Below, in pieces: positions 10,003 to 18,293 of a DNA stretch of 40,592 bases (positions are counted from its first letter, which is position 1; each line of letters starts with the position of its first letter). The stretch is from contig CAJUBP010000046.1 in assembly GCA_910584585.1 (NCBI GenBank), positions 1 to 40,592 of the forward strand. The letters run 5' to 3'. Under the pieces are notes generated by a model. The model was not told the origin of the DNA. It was given only the letters and a program-made list of their open reading frames with translations, and searched no databases. The stretch is from an uncultured Lachnospiraceae bacterium (GTDB lineage Bacteria; Bacillota; Clostridia; Lachnospirales; Lachnospiraceae). The position numbers and the translations under genes were made by a program.

Positions 10003-10216
10003 CTCGTCCATCTCCTTTGCGTTCGTAGTTGATAATATCTCCGAAATCACAATTTAGTTCTTCGCATATTTTTTCCATAATAGTCATAGAAACAGCCTCA
10101 CCCTTGCTCATCTTAGCAAGCGTTGAACTGCTAATGCCTATCTTCCCAACTAAATCCATTTTCTTCATGTTCTTATCAATTAACAATTTCCATAGTCCAT
10201 TATACGATACTGCCAT
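9992..10216 (-). CDS. Small XRE/Cro-type helix-turn-helix regulator, first gene of the BREX operon
   Basis: This 74-residue protein is almost entirely a Cro/CI helix-turn-helix domain: KMDLVGKIGISSSTLAKM is the turn and recognition helix, and CEELNCDFGDIINY is the usual end of the domain. It is the first gene after the operon promoter and overlaps brxA by 11 bases. Other BREX loci are controlled by WYL-type BrxR regulators; here an XRE protein probably takes the autoregulatory role. The ATG at 10216 is preceded by AGAGGA. The function as BREX regulator is inferred from position. Confidence 0.85.
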   Translation of the reverse strand: MAVSYNGLWKLLIDKNMKKMDLVGKIGISSSTLAKMSKGEAVSMTIMEKICEELNCDFGDIINYERKGDGRDGV

Positions 10217-10291
10217 ATTTTTTTCCTCTCTTATGAGTCCACAATTTATAAACTCGCTTTGCAGTTTGCATATAAAATACCCACTATGTCA

Positions 10292-10320
10292 AGTATAGCA
10301 TAAGGTTTTAAAAAAAACAA
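10292..10320 (-). promoter_or_regulatory. Sigma-A promoter of the BREX operon with extended -10
   Basis: On the minus strand, TTGTTT (10320-10315), a 17-bp spacer and TATACT (10297-10292) form the promoter, with TGC directly before the -10 giving an extended -10. A leader of roughly 70 bases follows before the regulator ATG. A short interrupted palindrome, CTAT at 10284-10287 and ATAG at 10295-10298, overlaps the -10 and is a possible operator for the XRE protein. Confidence 0.7.
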
Positions 10321-10553
10321 AAATAACTTTCGCTATTTCAAAAATTTTTTCTTCTCCTGGAAAACAAATTTTGCACACAACACTCTCAAAGGTGAAATAT
10401 CGTTCTTGATGCCTCATATCAACACCCAACGTATCAATCACCCGAGTGAAAACTCAATCCCAACTAGCAAACAATTTTAGAAAAATGGGGTTTTAGAAAG
10501 ACTCCAATTGCACAGCAGAAACGTTTTTCGAAACCCTTTTCCCTTAAAAACAG
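10321..10553. other. Intergenic space between the BREX promoter and the ftsZ terminator
   Basis: About 230 bases of A+T-rich DNA without a plausible gene. It marks the junction where the BREX operon adjoins the dcw cluster. I see no transposase remnant, direct repeat or attachment site. Confidence 0.6.
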
Positions 10554-10598
10554 CAAAAAAACAACCATGCTGAATCCACCTGAATCAACATGGCTGTT
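10554..10598 (-). terminator. Rho-independent terminator after ftsZ
   Basis: Read on the minus strand, a 10-bp stem (AACAGCCATG pairing with CATGGTTGTT, one G-U pair) closes a 19-base loop and is followed by seven T residues (10560-10554). It lies about 40 bases after the ftsZ stop and ends the dcw transcript before the BREX region. Confidence 0.9.
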
Positions 10599-10638
10599 CC
10601 CTCTCTATGTAGCCTCTGATATAATTTCTGCAATTTGC

Positions 10639-11862
10639 TTATTTCCTGGTATTCTTCAAAAACTCCGGAATCTTAATATCTCGTTCCGGCACAGTGCTCT
10701 CCGGCCTTCTGGGCCTTTGAATTCCAAGGGTGGACGCCGTTACGCCCAAATTCCCGGAACCCGCTGTGGACGAGGGCTGATTTACTGTCCCGTAAGGGCT
10801 GGCCGGACGGGTGACAGAACCAAGATTGCTGGAAGTCCTTGCGGGATTCGCCATTCTGGAAGTGGGAGCCTGGGTATATTTCATACTTGGCATCACCTTT
10901 GGGGCCGGCGCCGCGTCTCCAAGACCTGTAGCAATTACCGTCACAATTGCCTCATCCACCATACTCTCATCAAACTTAGCGCCGAAAATAATATTGGCGT
11001 TCTCACCCACCAAATCCTGAACATAGCTGGCTGCATCGCTGCCGTCCACAAGAGAAATATCTCCTGATATATTGATAATCACATGGGAAGCGCCTGTAAT
11101 GGTAGTCTCAAGCAGCGGACTTGCCACGGCAAGCTTAACTGCCTCTGTGGCTTTGTCATCTCCCTTGGCCATACCGATACCGATATGAGCCATTCCTTTA
11201 TCTTTCATTACAGTCTGGACGTCCGCAAAGTCCAGATTGATCAGCGCAGGCACATTGATCAGGTCTGTAATTCCCTGCACTGCCTGCTGTAACACTTCAT
11301 CCGCTTTCTTCAAAGCGTCCGGCATGGTGGTTCTTCTGTCCACAATCTCCAAAAGCTTGTCATTGGGGATTACAATCAGGGTGTCCACGCTTTCCTTCAA
11401 ACGCTCAATGCCGCCCATGGCGTTCACCATGCGGGCCTTGGCCTCAAACCGAAAGGGCTTGGTTACCACGCCTACGGTAAGGATTCCCATATCCTTGGCA
11501 ATCTTTGCGACTACCGGCGCGGCTCCGGTTCCGGTTCCGCCGCCCATGCCGCAGGTTACAAATACCATATCCGCACCCTTAATCTCTGCGGTCAGCTCAT
11601 CAACGCTCTCTTCCGCCGCTTTCTGGCCGATTTCAGGCTGTGCGCCTGCTCCCAGCCCCTTGGTCAGCTTCTCGCCGATCTGAACCAGCGTAGGCGCCTT
11701 ACACAGGGCCAGCGCCTGCTTGTCCGTGTTGATTCCGATAAACTCAACGCCGCCGATATTTTCATCAATCATTCTATTGACTGCATTATTTCCAGCCCCT
11801 CCAACACCGATTACGATGATTTTTGCACTAGAATCTGCTTCTGTTGTCATTATTTCAAGCAA
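10639..11862 (-). CDS. ftsZ: Cell division protein FtsZ
   Basis: FtsZ is the tubulin-like GTPase that forms the division ring. The protein has 407 residues, with GGAGNNAVNRM near residue 21 and the tubulin signature GGGTGTG at 107-113. A variable proline/serine-rich linker leads to the conserved C-terminal tail DIKIPEFLKN, which binds FtsA/SepF/ZapA-type partners. The start is probably the TTG at 11862: AAGGAGG lies 7 bases upstream of it but 19 bases from the first ATG (11850). It is the last gene of the dcw cluster and has its own candidate promoter. Confidence 0.98.
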   Translation of the reverse strand: MLEIMTTEADSSAKIIVIGVGGAGNNAVNRMIDENIGGVEFIGINTDKQALALCKAPTLVQIGEKLTKGLGAGAQPEIGQKAAEESVDELTAEIKGADMVFVTCGMGGGTGTGAAPVVAKIAKDMGILTVGVVTKPFRFEAKARMVNAMGGIERLKESVDTLIVIPNDKLLEIVDRRTTMPDALKKADEVLQQAVQGITDLINVPALINLDFADVQTVMKDKGMAHIGIGMAKGDDKATEAVKLAVASPLLETTITGASHVIINISGDISLVDGSDAASYVQDLVGENANIIFGAKFDESMVDEAIVTVIATGLGDAAPAPKVMPSMKYTQAPTSRMANPARTSSNLGSVTRPASPYGTVNQPSSTAGSGNLGVTASTLGIQRPRRPESTVPERDIKIPEFLKNTRK

Positions 11863-11931
11863 GGTTCTTCCTCCTTTTATCCTCTATCCGAACTTTTTCT
11901 TTCCATATCCACTTTTAAACTCTTATACACT

Positions 11932-11960
11932 ATACTATAATTTTTTGAAGAATTAATCAA
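11932..11960 (-). promoter_or_regulatory. Candidate promoter for ftsZ
   Basis: In the 182-base gap between ftsQ and ftsZ, the minus strand reads TTGATT (11960-11955), a 17-bp spacer and TAGTAT (11937-11932). The surrounding TATAGTATAGTG offers alternative -10 registers. An extra promoter for ftsZ is common in Gram-positive bacteria. Confidence 0.5.
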
Positions 11961-12044
11961 TAAGAATTTTCAATTTTGTTGTATTTTTTTCAGTGGTATT
12001 TCTCTTTTTCCTCCAAAAACAGCACAAATTTCGACAAAAATACG

Positions 12045-12794
12045 CTATCCGGCCTTTTCAAAAGCGATATCCGTGGTGTTTTCCGTCCAGCTTTCCAGGT
12101 GCAGCGTGCCCTTTTGCCCGTCCAGCTTTGGCATTATATGGGAAAGCCTTACCACCTTTTCATTCAGATTCTGAGCCTGTCCAATCAGGACTGTAATTTC
12201 CCCATAGCTCAATGTAAAATTTCCTTCTCCTCCATATCTGACATTTTCGGGAACCTGCTCATATTTTTTCAGCATCTGTGTCAGAGACAGCAGATTTTTC
12301 AAAATATTCTTGCCTTTAATGGGAAGTTTTTCATACAACACAATCTGCTCCACATCCAGTCCGCTTATCACCGGAACCCCTTCTATCACTTCCGACGACA
12401 TCTCCACTACAAATCCATCTTTGTCAAAGTACGCGTTCTGCCCCAATGCGTCAATATAAACCCTGCCCAGCAATGCTTTCTCATATACTTTGATTTCCAG
12501 CGTGTGAGGCGACTTCAGAAAAACCTCCATACTGTCCACAAAAGGCATTTCTCTTGGTTCCACAAACTTGTATTTGAAATAAACATACAGGCTGTTCCAG
12601 CAATATTCATCATCCAAAAGCCAGTCCTCCATGGCCTCGTCAGGATAATGTTCATTGCCGGTTACCTTTACCTTTTTCACGGTAAACACGTTGATCACAA
12701 TCAGCGCCGCTATCGCAAAAAACAGCACAATTATAAGGAATGTCAGCCCCACTGTCTTCCATCGCTTCTTCTGTTTCCGTTTTCCTCTTCCCAT
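12045..12794 (-). CDS. ftsQ: Cell division protein FtsQ/DivIB
   Basis: This bitopic divisome protein recruits and regulates the FtsW/PBP septal synthase with FtsL and DivIC. The 249-residue sequence has a basic cytoplasmic start, one membrane segment (about residues 15-36, TFLIIVLFFAIAALIVINVF) and then a POTRA domain beginning VKKVKVTGNEHYPDE. The ATG at 12794 is preceded by AGGAGTAGGAC, whose TAG is the ftsW stop, so the two genes are coupled with a 3-base gap. Confidence 0.92.
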   Translation of the reverse strand: MGRGKRKQKKRWKTVGLTFLIIVLFFAIAALIVINVFTVKKVKVTGNEHYPDEAMEDWLLDDEYCWNSLYVYFKYKFVEPREMPFVDSMEVFLKSPHTLEIKVYEKALLGRVYIDALGQNAYFDKDGFVVEMSSEVIEGVPVISGLDVEQIVLYEKLPIKGKNILKNLLSLTQMLKKYEQVPENVRYGGEGNFTLSYGEITVLIGQAQNLNEKVVRLSHIMPKLDGQKGTLHLESWTENTTDIAFEKAG

Positions 12795-12797
12795 GTC

Positions 12798-13916
12798 CTA
12801 CTCCTGTTCCAGATGAATTCCCCTTGACACGCTGAGCACCAGTCCGATTTCCGCCAGCAAAAACAGCACTGACGTTCCTCCGTAACTGATAAACGGCAGA
12901 GAAATCCCCGTATTCGGTATGGTATTGGTTACTACCGCGATATTCAGTATTACCTGTATGGCAATATGGGCCAGCGCTCCGGTAACAAGCAACGCCCCGT
13001 ACAAATCCTGCGCGTTGCTGGCAATGACCATAAACCTCCAGATAACAATTACAAACAGCAGGATCACGCTGATTGCGCCGAATAACCCCAGTTCCTCGCA
13101 GATAATTGAAAAAATCATATCGTTCTGCGCCTCCGGCACAAATCCCAGCTTCTGCATACTGTTGCCTAATCCTTTTCCAAAGAGTCCGCCGGAACCGATG
13201 GCATACAGCCCCTGGAGTGTCTGATATCCTTTCTCGTATTTTTCCGGATTCAGCCAAATCCGCAGACGTTCCGCGCGGTAGGCTTCCATCATGATAAACA
13301 CTGCTCCAAAGACGATCACCGCGCCTCCTGCAATAAAAAACTGAGCGTATTTGGGACTTGCCACAAATACCATGGCAATGGCGATTCCCAGGATAATAAT
13401 TGCAGTGCTTAAGTTGCCGATTGCCACCACGGCAACCATGGGAAGGACAATTGCGATGATTTTCACCAAGGAAGAAAACTTGCCCATCTGCTTAGGCATT
13501 TTGCTGATAATGGTGGCCAGAAATACAATAATGGCCAGCTTCGCCGCCTCCGAGGGCTGAAAACTGGTAAATCCCAGATCCAGCCAGCGCTTTGCGCCGT
13601 TTAGCTCATCCCCGATGAAAAGCACCAGGGTACATAACCCAAAGGCCCCTATGTACGCAATCAGCCAGAACTTTTTCCACACGCGGTAATCAATCTTGGA
13701 AACGATGTACATGGCCACAATTCCCAAAGCGTCCGCCTGAAGCTGTTTCCTCAGATAATAGGCGGAATCCTTGAATTTCACCTGGCCGTTGTACGCGCTT
13801 GTACTGTACAGCATAACCAGTCCGAAACAGATCAGAAAAAATACAATTAACAGCAGCGTATAGTCAAAATAGCGGATATTTTTTTGTCTTCTGTCTGTTT
13901 TTCCTTCTCTACCCAT
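12798..13916 (-). CDS. ftsW: Septal peptidoglycan polymerase FtsW (SEDS family)
   Basis: FtsW is the SEDS glycosyltransferase that polymerises septal glycan from lipid II together with a class B PBP. The 372-residue protein shows many hydrophobic segments and family signatures: KRWLDLGFTSFQPSEAAKLA (about residues 108-127), the GLYAIGSGGLFGKGLG loop, and the C-terminal PFISYGGTS. The ATG at 13916 follows AGGAGTGCTGAT. It lies 29 bases after murD and directly before ftsQ. murG, often found here in related clusters, is absent. Confidence 0.95.
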   Translation of the reverse strand: MGREGKTDRRQKNIRYFDYTLLLIVFFLICFGLVMLYSTSAYNGQVKFKDSAYYLRKQLQADALGIVAMYIVSKIDYRVWKKFWLIAYIGAFGLCTLVLFIGDELNGAKRWLDLGFTSFQPSEAAKLAIIVFLATIISKMPKQMGKFSSLVKIIAIVLPMVAVVAIGNLSTAIIILGIAIAMVFVASPKYAQFFIAGGAVIVFGAVFIMMEAYRAERLRIWLNPEKYEKGYQTLQGLYAIGSGGLFGKGLGNSMQKLGFVPEAQNDMIFSIICEELGLFGAISVILLFVIVIWRFMVIASNAQDLYGALLVTGALAHIAIQVILNIAVVTNTIPNTGISLPFISYGGTSVLFLLAEIGLVLSVSRGIHLEQE

Positions 13917-13945
13917 ATCAGCACTCCTGACTTAGAATTTCACAG

Positions 13946-15313
13946 TTATTCCTCTAACGCTCTCGCCAGTTCCTTAAACATATTTCCCCGCTGTTCGTAA
14001 TTTTGGAACATTCCCCAGCTTGCGCAGGCCGGAGAAAGCAATACCGCGTCCCCTTTGGCCGCATGATCAAAGCATATCCTGACCGCTTCCTCAAGGCTGT
14101 CTGTAAGGATGATATCCTCCCTGGGATATCCAAGCCTGACTGCCGTGTCCCTTATTTTTTCTCTGGTGGCTCCCAGTAATACGAATTTCTTCACTTTTCC
14201 GTCAAAAGCCTGAATCCATTCCTCATACTCGGAATCCTTATCATATCCCCCTCCAATCAGTAAGGTAGGCCACTGCATGGCTCGTATGGCCTGAATCGCC
14301 GCATCCGGATTGGTTCCCTTGGAATCATTGTAAAAACGGACGCCCCTTTTTGTCACCACATATTCTATTCTATGCTCTACCGCCGCAAAAGTAACCAGGA
14401 CTTCTCTGATTTTTTCCGCGGAAACTCCTGCCATTCTCGCCATTGCCGCAGCTGCCATCACATTTTCATAATTGTGTTTTCCCAAAAGCTTAAGCTTATG
14501 GACATTGCACAAAACCTCCCGCTCTCCCTGCCAATTCCAGATAATCTCTTCGCCCTCCAGGTAAATGCCCTGTTCTAATTTCCTCTGACTGCTGAAAAAC
14601 ACAGTCCGGGCCTTTACTCTGGCGGAAAACTCCCTAAGGGCGTCATCCTCGTAATTCAGCACACAGACCTGATGTTCCCCCTGATTGGCAGTAATCCGCT
14701 CCTTTGCTTTCTGATAATTCTCCATGGTGTGATGGCGGTTTAAATGATCCGGCGTTATATTCAAAATAGCCGAAATCTCTGGACAGAACCTATGCACCGT
14801 CTCCAACTGAAAGCTGCTGATCTCCGCAACCGTAACAGAATCTTCTGTGGTCTCCGACACCAGGCTGGTATAGGGAATTCCAATGTTTCCCACTACTTTT
14901 ACATCCAGGCCGGCATGTTTCATGATCTCTCCCAACAGGGAGGTGGTGGTGGTTTTCCCATTGGTTCCGGTTACTGCAAGCACCCGTCCCCTTTCAAACA
15001 CACTGGCCAGCTCAATTTCCCCCCAGATTGCAAGCCCTGCCTCCTTCATCCGCTCTACATCCGGAATATCCAGAGGCACCCCCGGACTCAATACAGCAAT
15101 GTCACACTCCGAAATCACATGTTCCGGCAAATGGCCGGTATAGATTTCAGCCTGTTCCAGCCAAGGGGACTTCTCCCGTATTTCCTCCGGCTTTTTCTCT
15201 TCTTTGCCGTCGTAAAGCACAACCGGCAGATGACGGTTCATCAGAAGCTTAACTGCCGCAATCCCGCTGATTCCAGATCCCACGACTAAAAATTTCTTTC
15301 CATCCAGATTCAA
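13946..15313 (-). CDS. murD: UDP-N-acetylmuramoylalanine--D-glutamate ligase MurD
   Basis: MurD adds D-glutamate to UDP-MurNAc-L-alanine in the cytoplasmic stage of cell-wall synthesis. The sequence opens with a Rossmann-like FLVVGSGISG, then the ATP-binding loop GTNGKTTTTSLLGE, the central ITPDHLNRH and the C-terminal YNDSKGTNPDA. The longest ORF begins at 15352 inside mraY. AGGAGG overlaps the mraY stop and lies 7 bases before a TTG at 15313 (MNLDGKKFLVV), so I take that start, giving 455 residues, the normal length. Confidence 0.96.
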   Translation of the reverse strand: MNLDGKKFLVVGSGISGIAAVKLLMNRHLPVVLYDGKEEKKPEEIREKSPWLEQAEIYTGHLPEHVISECDIAVLSPGVPLDIPDVERMKEAGLAIWGEIELASVFERGRVLAVTGTNGKTTTTSLLGEIMKHAGLDVKVVGNIGIPYTSLVSETTEDSVTVAEISSFQLETVHRFCPEISAILNITPDHLNRHHTMENYQKAKERITANQGEHQVCVLNYEDDALREFSARVKARTVFFSSQRKLEQGIYLEGEEIIWNWQGEREVLCNVHKLKLLGKHNYENVMAAAAMARMAGVSAEKIREVLVTFAAVEHRIEYVVTKRGVRFYNDSKGTNPDAAIQAIRAMQWPTLLIGGGYDKDSEYEEWIQAFDGKVKKFVLLGATREKIRDTAVRLGYPREDIILTDSLEEAVRICFDHAAKGDAVLLSPACASWGMFQNYEQRGNMFKELARALEE

Positions 15314-15324
15314 TGTTATCCCTC

Positions 15325-16290
15325 CTAAAGCGCAAGCAGCCCAATCAGGCATAAAATAGCCGTAATAATGGAAAATACAGCCACTACCCTTGTCTCAGAC
15401 CATCCGCATAATTCAAAGTGATGATGTATGGGAGCCATGCGGAAAATACGCTTTCCCCCTGTTTTCTTAAAATAAGTCACCTGTATCATAACAGATAAAA
15501 GTTCCACCCAGTAAATCAAGGCCACAATCAAAATAAAGATAGGCATCTGCATCATATAAGCAGTGGAAGCCACAAATCCCCCCAGGGCCAGGGAACCGGT
15601 GTCCCCCATAAATACGCTGGCCGGGTACACATTAAACAGCAGAAATCCCAGCAGCGCCCCGACTACCGCGCAGGTAACCGGTTCTATGCCGCTGTCCGTT
15701 CCGATTGCGACCGCGGAAAAAAACGTCGCTATCAATACCGTTACACTGGACGCCAGGCCGTCTAGACCGTCGGTAAAATTGGCTCCGTTTACGGTGCCGA
15801 GAATTGCCAGAAACATCACAGGAGCCGCCAGCCATCCCAAATCCAGATAAATTCCGTGCTCAAAACCTCCGGTAAAGGGAATCAGCATCTTGTCGGCATT
15901 GTCCGTATATTGATTCATGTAGAAAATAAACACAACCGTCACCAGTATCTGTCCCGCCATTTTCTGCCAGGGCAGCAGCCCGTCGGAACGCCGCAGCACT
16001 ACTTTCAGGTAATCATCCAGAAATCCGATAATGCCGAATCCCGCCGTCACAAAGAGAATGGGCAGTATTTTCGGATAATCTTTCACATAAATCATGGAGG
16101 TCACCAGAATTCCGGCCAATATCATCAATCCGCCCATGGTGGGCGTGCCGGCCTTCTTCAAATGGGATTTCAGTTCTTCCCGTTCGGTCTGGCCCACTTT
16201 TAATTTTCTCAGCACCGGAATCACCACAGGCCCCAAAAGGGCTGTAATGGCAAATGCAATCAATACCGGAATCACTACTCTCTGTGTCAT
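15325..16290 (-). CDS. mraY: Phospho-N-acetylmuramoyl-pentapeptide transferase MraY
   Basis: MraY is the membrane enzyme that moves phospho-MurNAc-pentapeptide onto undecaprenyl phosphate to form lipid I. The 321-residue protein has about ten hydrophobic segments and the catalytic signatures GFLDDYLKV, NFTDGLDGLA and the HHHFE motif near the C-terminus. The ATG at 16290 is preceded by AGAGGTG. It is 54 bases downstream of the second PBP gene. Confidence 0.97.
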   Translation of the reverse strand: MTQRVVIPVLIAFAITALLGPVVIPVLRKLKVGQTEREELKSHLKKAGTPTMGGLMILAGILVTSMIYVKDYPKILPILFVTAGFGIIGFLDDYLKVVLRRSDGLLPWQKMAGQILVTVVFIFYMNQYTDNADKMLIPFTGGFEHGIYLDLGWLAAPVMFLAILGTVNGANFTDGLDGLASSVTVLIATFFSAVAIGTDSGIEPVTCAVVGALLGFLLFNVYPASVFMGDTGSLALGGFVASTAYMMQMPIFILIVALIYWVELLSVMIQVTYFKKTGGKRIFRMAPIHHHFELCGWSETRVVAVFSIITAILCLIGLLAL

Positions 16291-16343
16291 TTTCTCTACA
16301 CCTCTTCATCTCTACGATGTTTTATGCTCACCGCATCTTTCTT

Positions 16344-18182
16344 TTAATTTTCCTCTGAGTCTTCCTTAGAGTCTTCCTGCTTTGGAGCCGCCTGTTTCTC
16401 AATCCCAAGATACGGCAGTATGTTGGAAAAAATTTCTTTTACCACAGGAGCCGCTATGGTACCGCCATAATAGATGCCCTGGGGATTATTGATAATCAAC
16501 AGCGCAAGCACCTGAGGATCATCGGCCGGGGCAAAGCCCAGAAAAGAAGAAATATACTTATTGGCGCTCCTGGGAAGCGTCTGGGAAGTGGCTGTCTTGC
16601 CTCCGATGGAAAACCCTTCTATGTATGCCCGTTTTCCGCTCCCCTCAGAAACCACTTTTTCAAGAACGCTGCGCAGCGTCTCTGACGTGCTTTCGCTTAC
16701 AATCCCTTCTTTCACGTCATATTGAAGCGTCTCAATTAATTTGCCCTGATCATCCTTTACCGATACACCGAAATGGGGGGTAATTCGATTTCCTCCATTA
16801 ATTAAGGAAGAAACTGTTGTGGCAAGCTGAATCGGCGTAACCTGGAAAGACTGTCCGAAAGAAATGGTGGCCAATTCCACAGGGCCTACGTTTTTCTTGT
16901 CATGCATAATGGTGGACGCCTCTCCCGGAAGGTCAATTCCCGTCCGGCTTAAGAGCCCGAACTGCTCAAAATATTTATAAACGTTGTCTACCCCCAGCCG
17001 CAGCCCCAGTTCAATAAATACCGGATTGCAGGAATTCATAATTCCCTGGGTAAAATCCTCAGAACCGTGCCCGGTTCTTTTATGGCAGTGGATCCTTCTG
17101 TCCTCCACCATCTTATAGCCAGGGCAGAAAAAATGATCGTTTAAGGATACTACTCCCTCTTCAAAAGACGCCGCCGTAGTAATTGTCTTAAACACAGAAC
17201 CTGGCTCATAGGTATCATTGATACAGGGATTCCGCCACATTTGATTCAGCAAATCCTGCTTCTTCTGTTCTGCTGATTTCTTCTCTTCTGTTTTCGTTCC
17301 TTCTGGTTCTGCCGCAGTCTCTTCTGCTTCCGACGTTTGGGCTGATTCCGCCGTTTCCGTCTGTATCAAGGTAAAGGGATCATTTAAATCAAATTCCGGC
17401 ACATTCACCATGGCCAGGATCTCCCCGTTATCCGGTTTCATCACAATCACAGACACCCCGTCTGCAGATTTCGCTTCCATTACTTTTTTGGCTGCCTGTT
17501 CACAGTACATTTGAATATTGTAGTCCAGGCTGATATGGAGATTATATCCGTCTACCGGTTCCTGCCGCCGCTCACCGGCATTCTCAATTTCCACTCCTCT
17601 GGCGTCTGTCAGAGTCAGGATCTTGCCGCTGCTGCCTTTCAGATAATCTTCATACATGACCTCCAGTCCGATAATTCCCTGATTATCACCTCCGGTAAAC
17701 CCCAGCACTCTGGAGGCCAGCGTGCCGTAAGGGTAATAACGCTTGTAATCTTCGTCTACTTTTACGCCTGCCAGTCCATATCCGCGGATGCGGTCGCCCA
17801 CTTCTTTATCCACATTGGACTTTACCCGCTCAATGGAACTTACCTTTTCCACCCGTTTGCGCACCGTCTCTTCTTCCATCTCCAACTCTTTGGACAGCAC
17901 CCGGATCACTTCCTCCGGTTCTTTTAACTGGCTGTGGATCACTGAGATTGTGCACACGGTCCGGTTGGTGGCAAGCACAGTGCCGGTAGAATCAATGATT
18001 TTTCCTCTGGCTGCTTTGATATCCCGTTCCCGTTCATGCAAATCTTCTGCCTTCTGCCCGTAATATTCGGAACAGAAAATCATCAGATACACCAACCTCC
18101 CCACAAGAATGGATAATATCAGCAAAATTACGGTAAAAACAATTAATATTTTTCTCCGGTTAAAGGTTTTATTGCGAAACAT
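16344..18182 (-). CDS. Class B penicillin-binding protein (FtsI/SpoVD type) with a KTA third motif
   Basis: A peptidoglycan transpeptidase of 612 residues from the ATG at 18182. The longer ORF start at 18203 is a TTG without a ribosome binding site. It has one N-terminal membrane segment, a dimerisation region, and the transpeptidase motifs S329-V-F-K332 in EPGSVFKT and S384-C-N. The third motif reads K529-T-A instead of the usual KTG (GGKTATSQ). A charged low-complexity insert rich in E, T and A sits before the active serine (about residues 274-310). There is no PASTA domain. It lies between the other PBP and mraY. Probably SpoVD-like, for spore cortex, or a second division PBP; the sequence alone does not decide. 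Confidence 0.9.
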   Translation of the reverse strand: MFRNKTFNRRKILIVFTVILLILSILVGRLVYLMIFCSEYYGQKAEDLHERERDIKAARGKIIDSTGTVLATNRTVCTISVIHSQLKEPEEVIRVLSKELEMEEETVRKRVEKVSSIERVKSNVDKEVGDRIRGYGLAGVKVDEDYKRYYPYGTLASRVLGFTGGDNQGIIGLEVMYEDYLKGSSGKILTLTDARGVEIENAGERRQEPVDGYNLHISLDYNIQMYCEQAAKKVMEAKSADGVSVIVMKPDNGEILAMVNVPEFDLNDPFTLIQTETAESAQTSEAEETAAEPEGTKTEEKKSAEQKKQDLLNQMWRNPCINDTYEPGSVFKTITTAASFEEGVVSLNDHFFCPGYKMVEDRRIHCHKRTGHGSEDFTQGIMNSCNPVFIELGLRLGVDNVYKYFEQFGLLSRTGIDLPGEASTIMHDKKNVGPVELATISFGQSFQVTPIQLATTVSSLINGGNRITPHFGVSVKDDQGKLIETLQYDVKEGIVSESTSETLRSVLEKVVSEGSGKRAYIEGFSIGGKTATSQTLPRSANKYISSFLGFAPADDPQVLALLIINNPQGIYYGGTIAAPVVKEIFSNILPYLGIEKQAAPKQEDSKEDSEEN

Positions 18183-18293
18183 ACGGTAACCCCACAACAA
18201 CAATTACTATAATCTATTACAGATTTTATGAGGTTATGTACTGTTTTCCACTTTTTTCTGTCGGCCGCCTGAAAGAAAGCGCATGCCAAGGGA

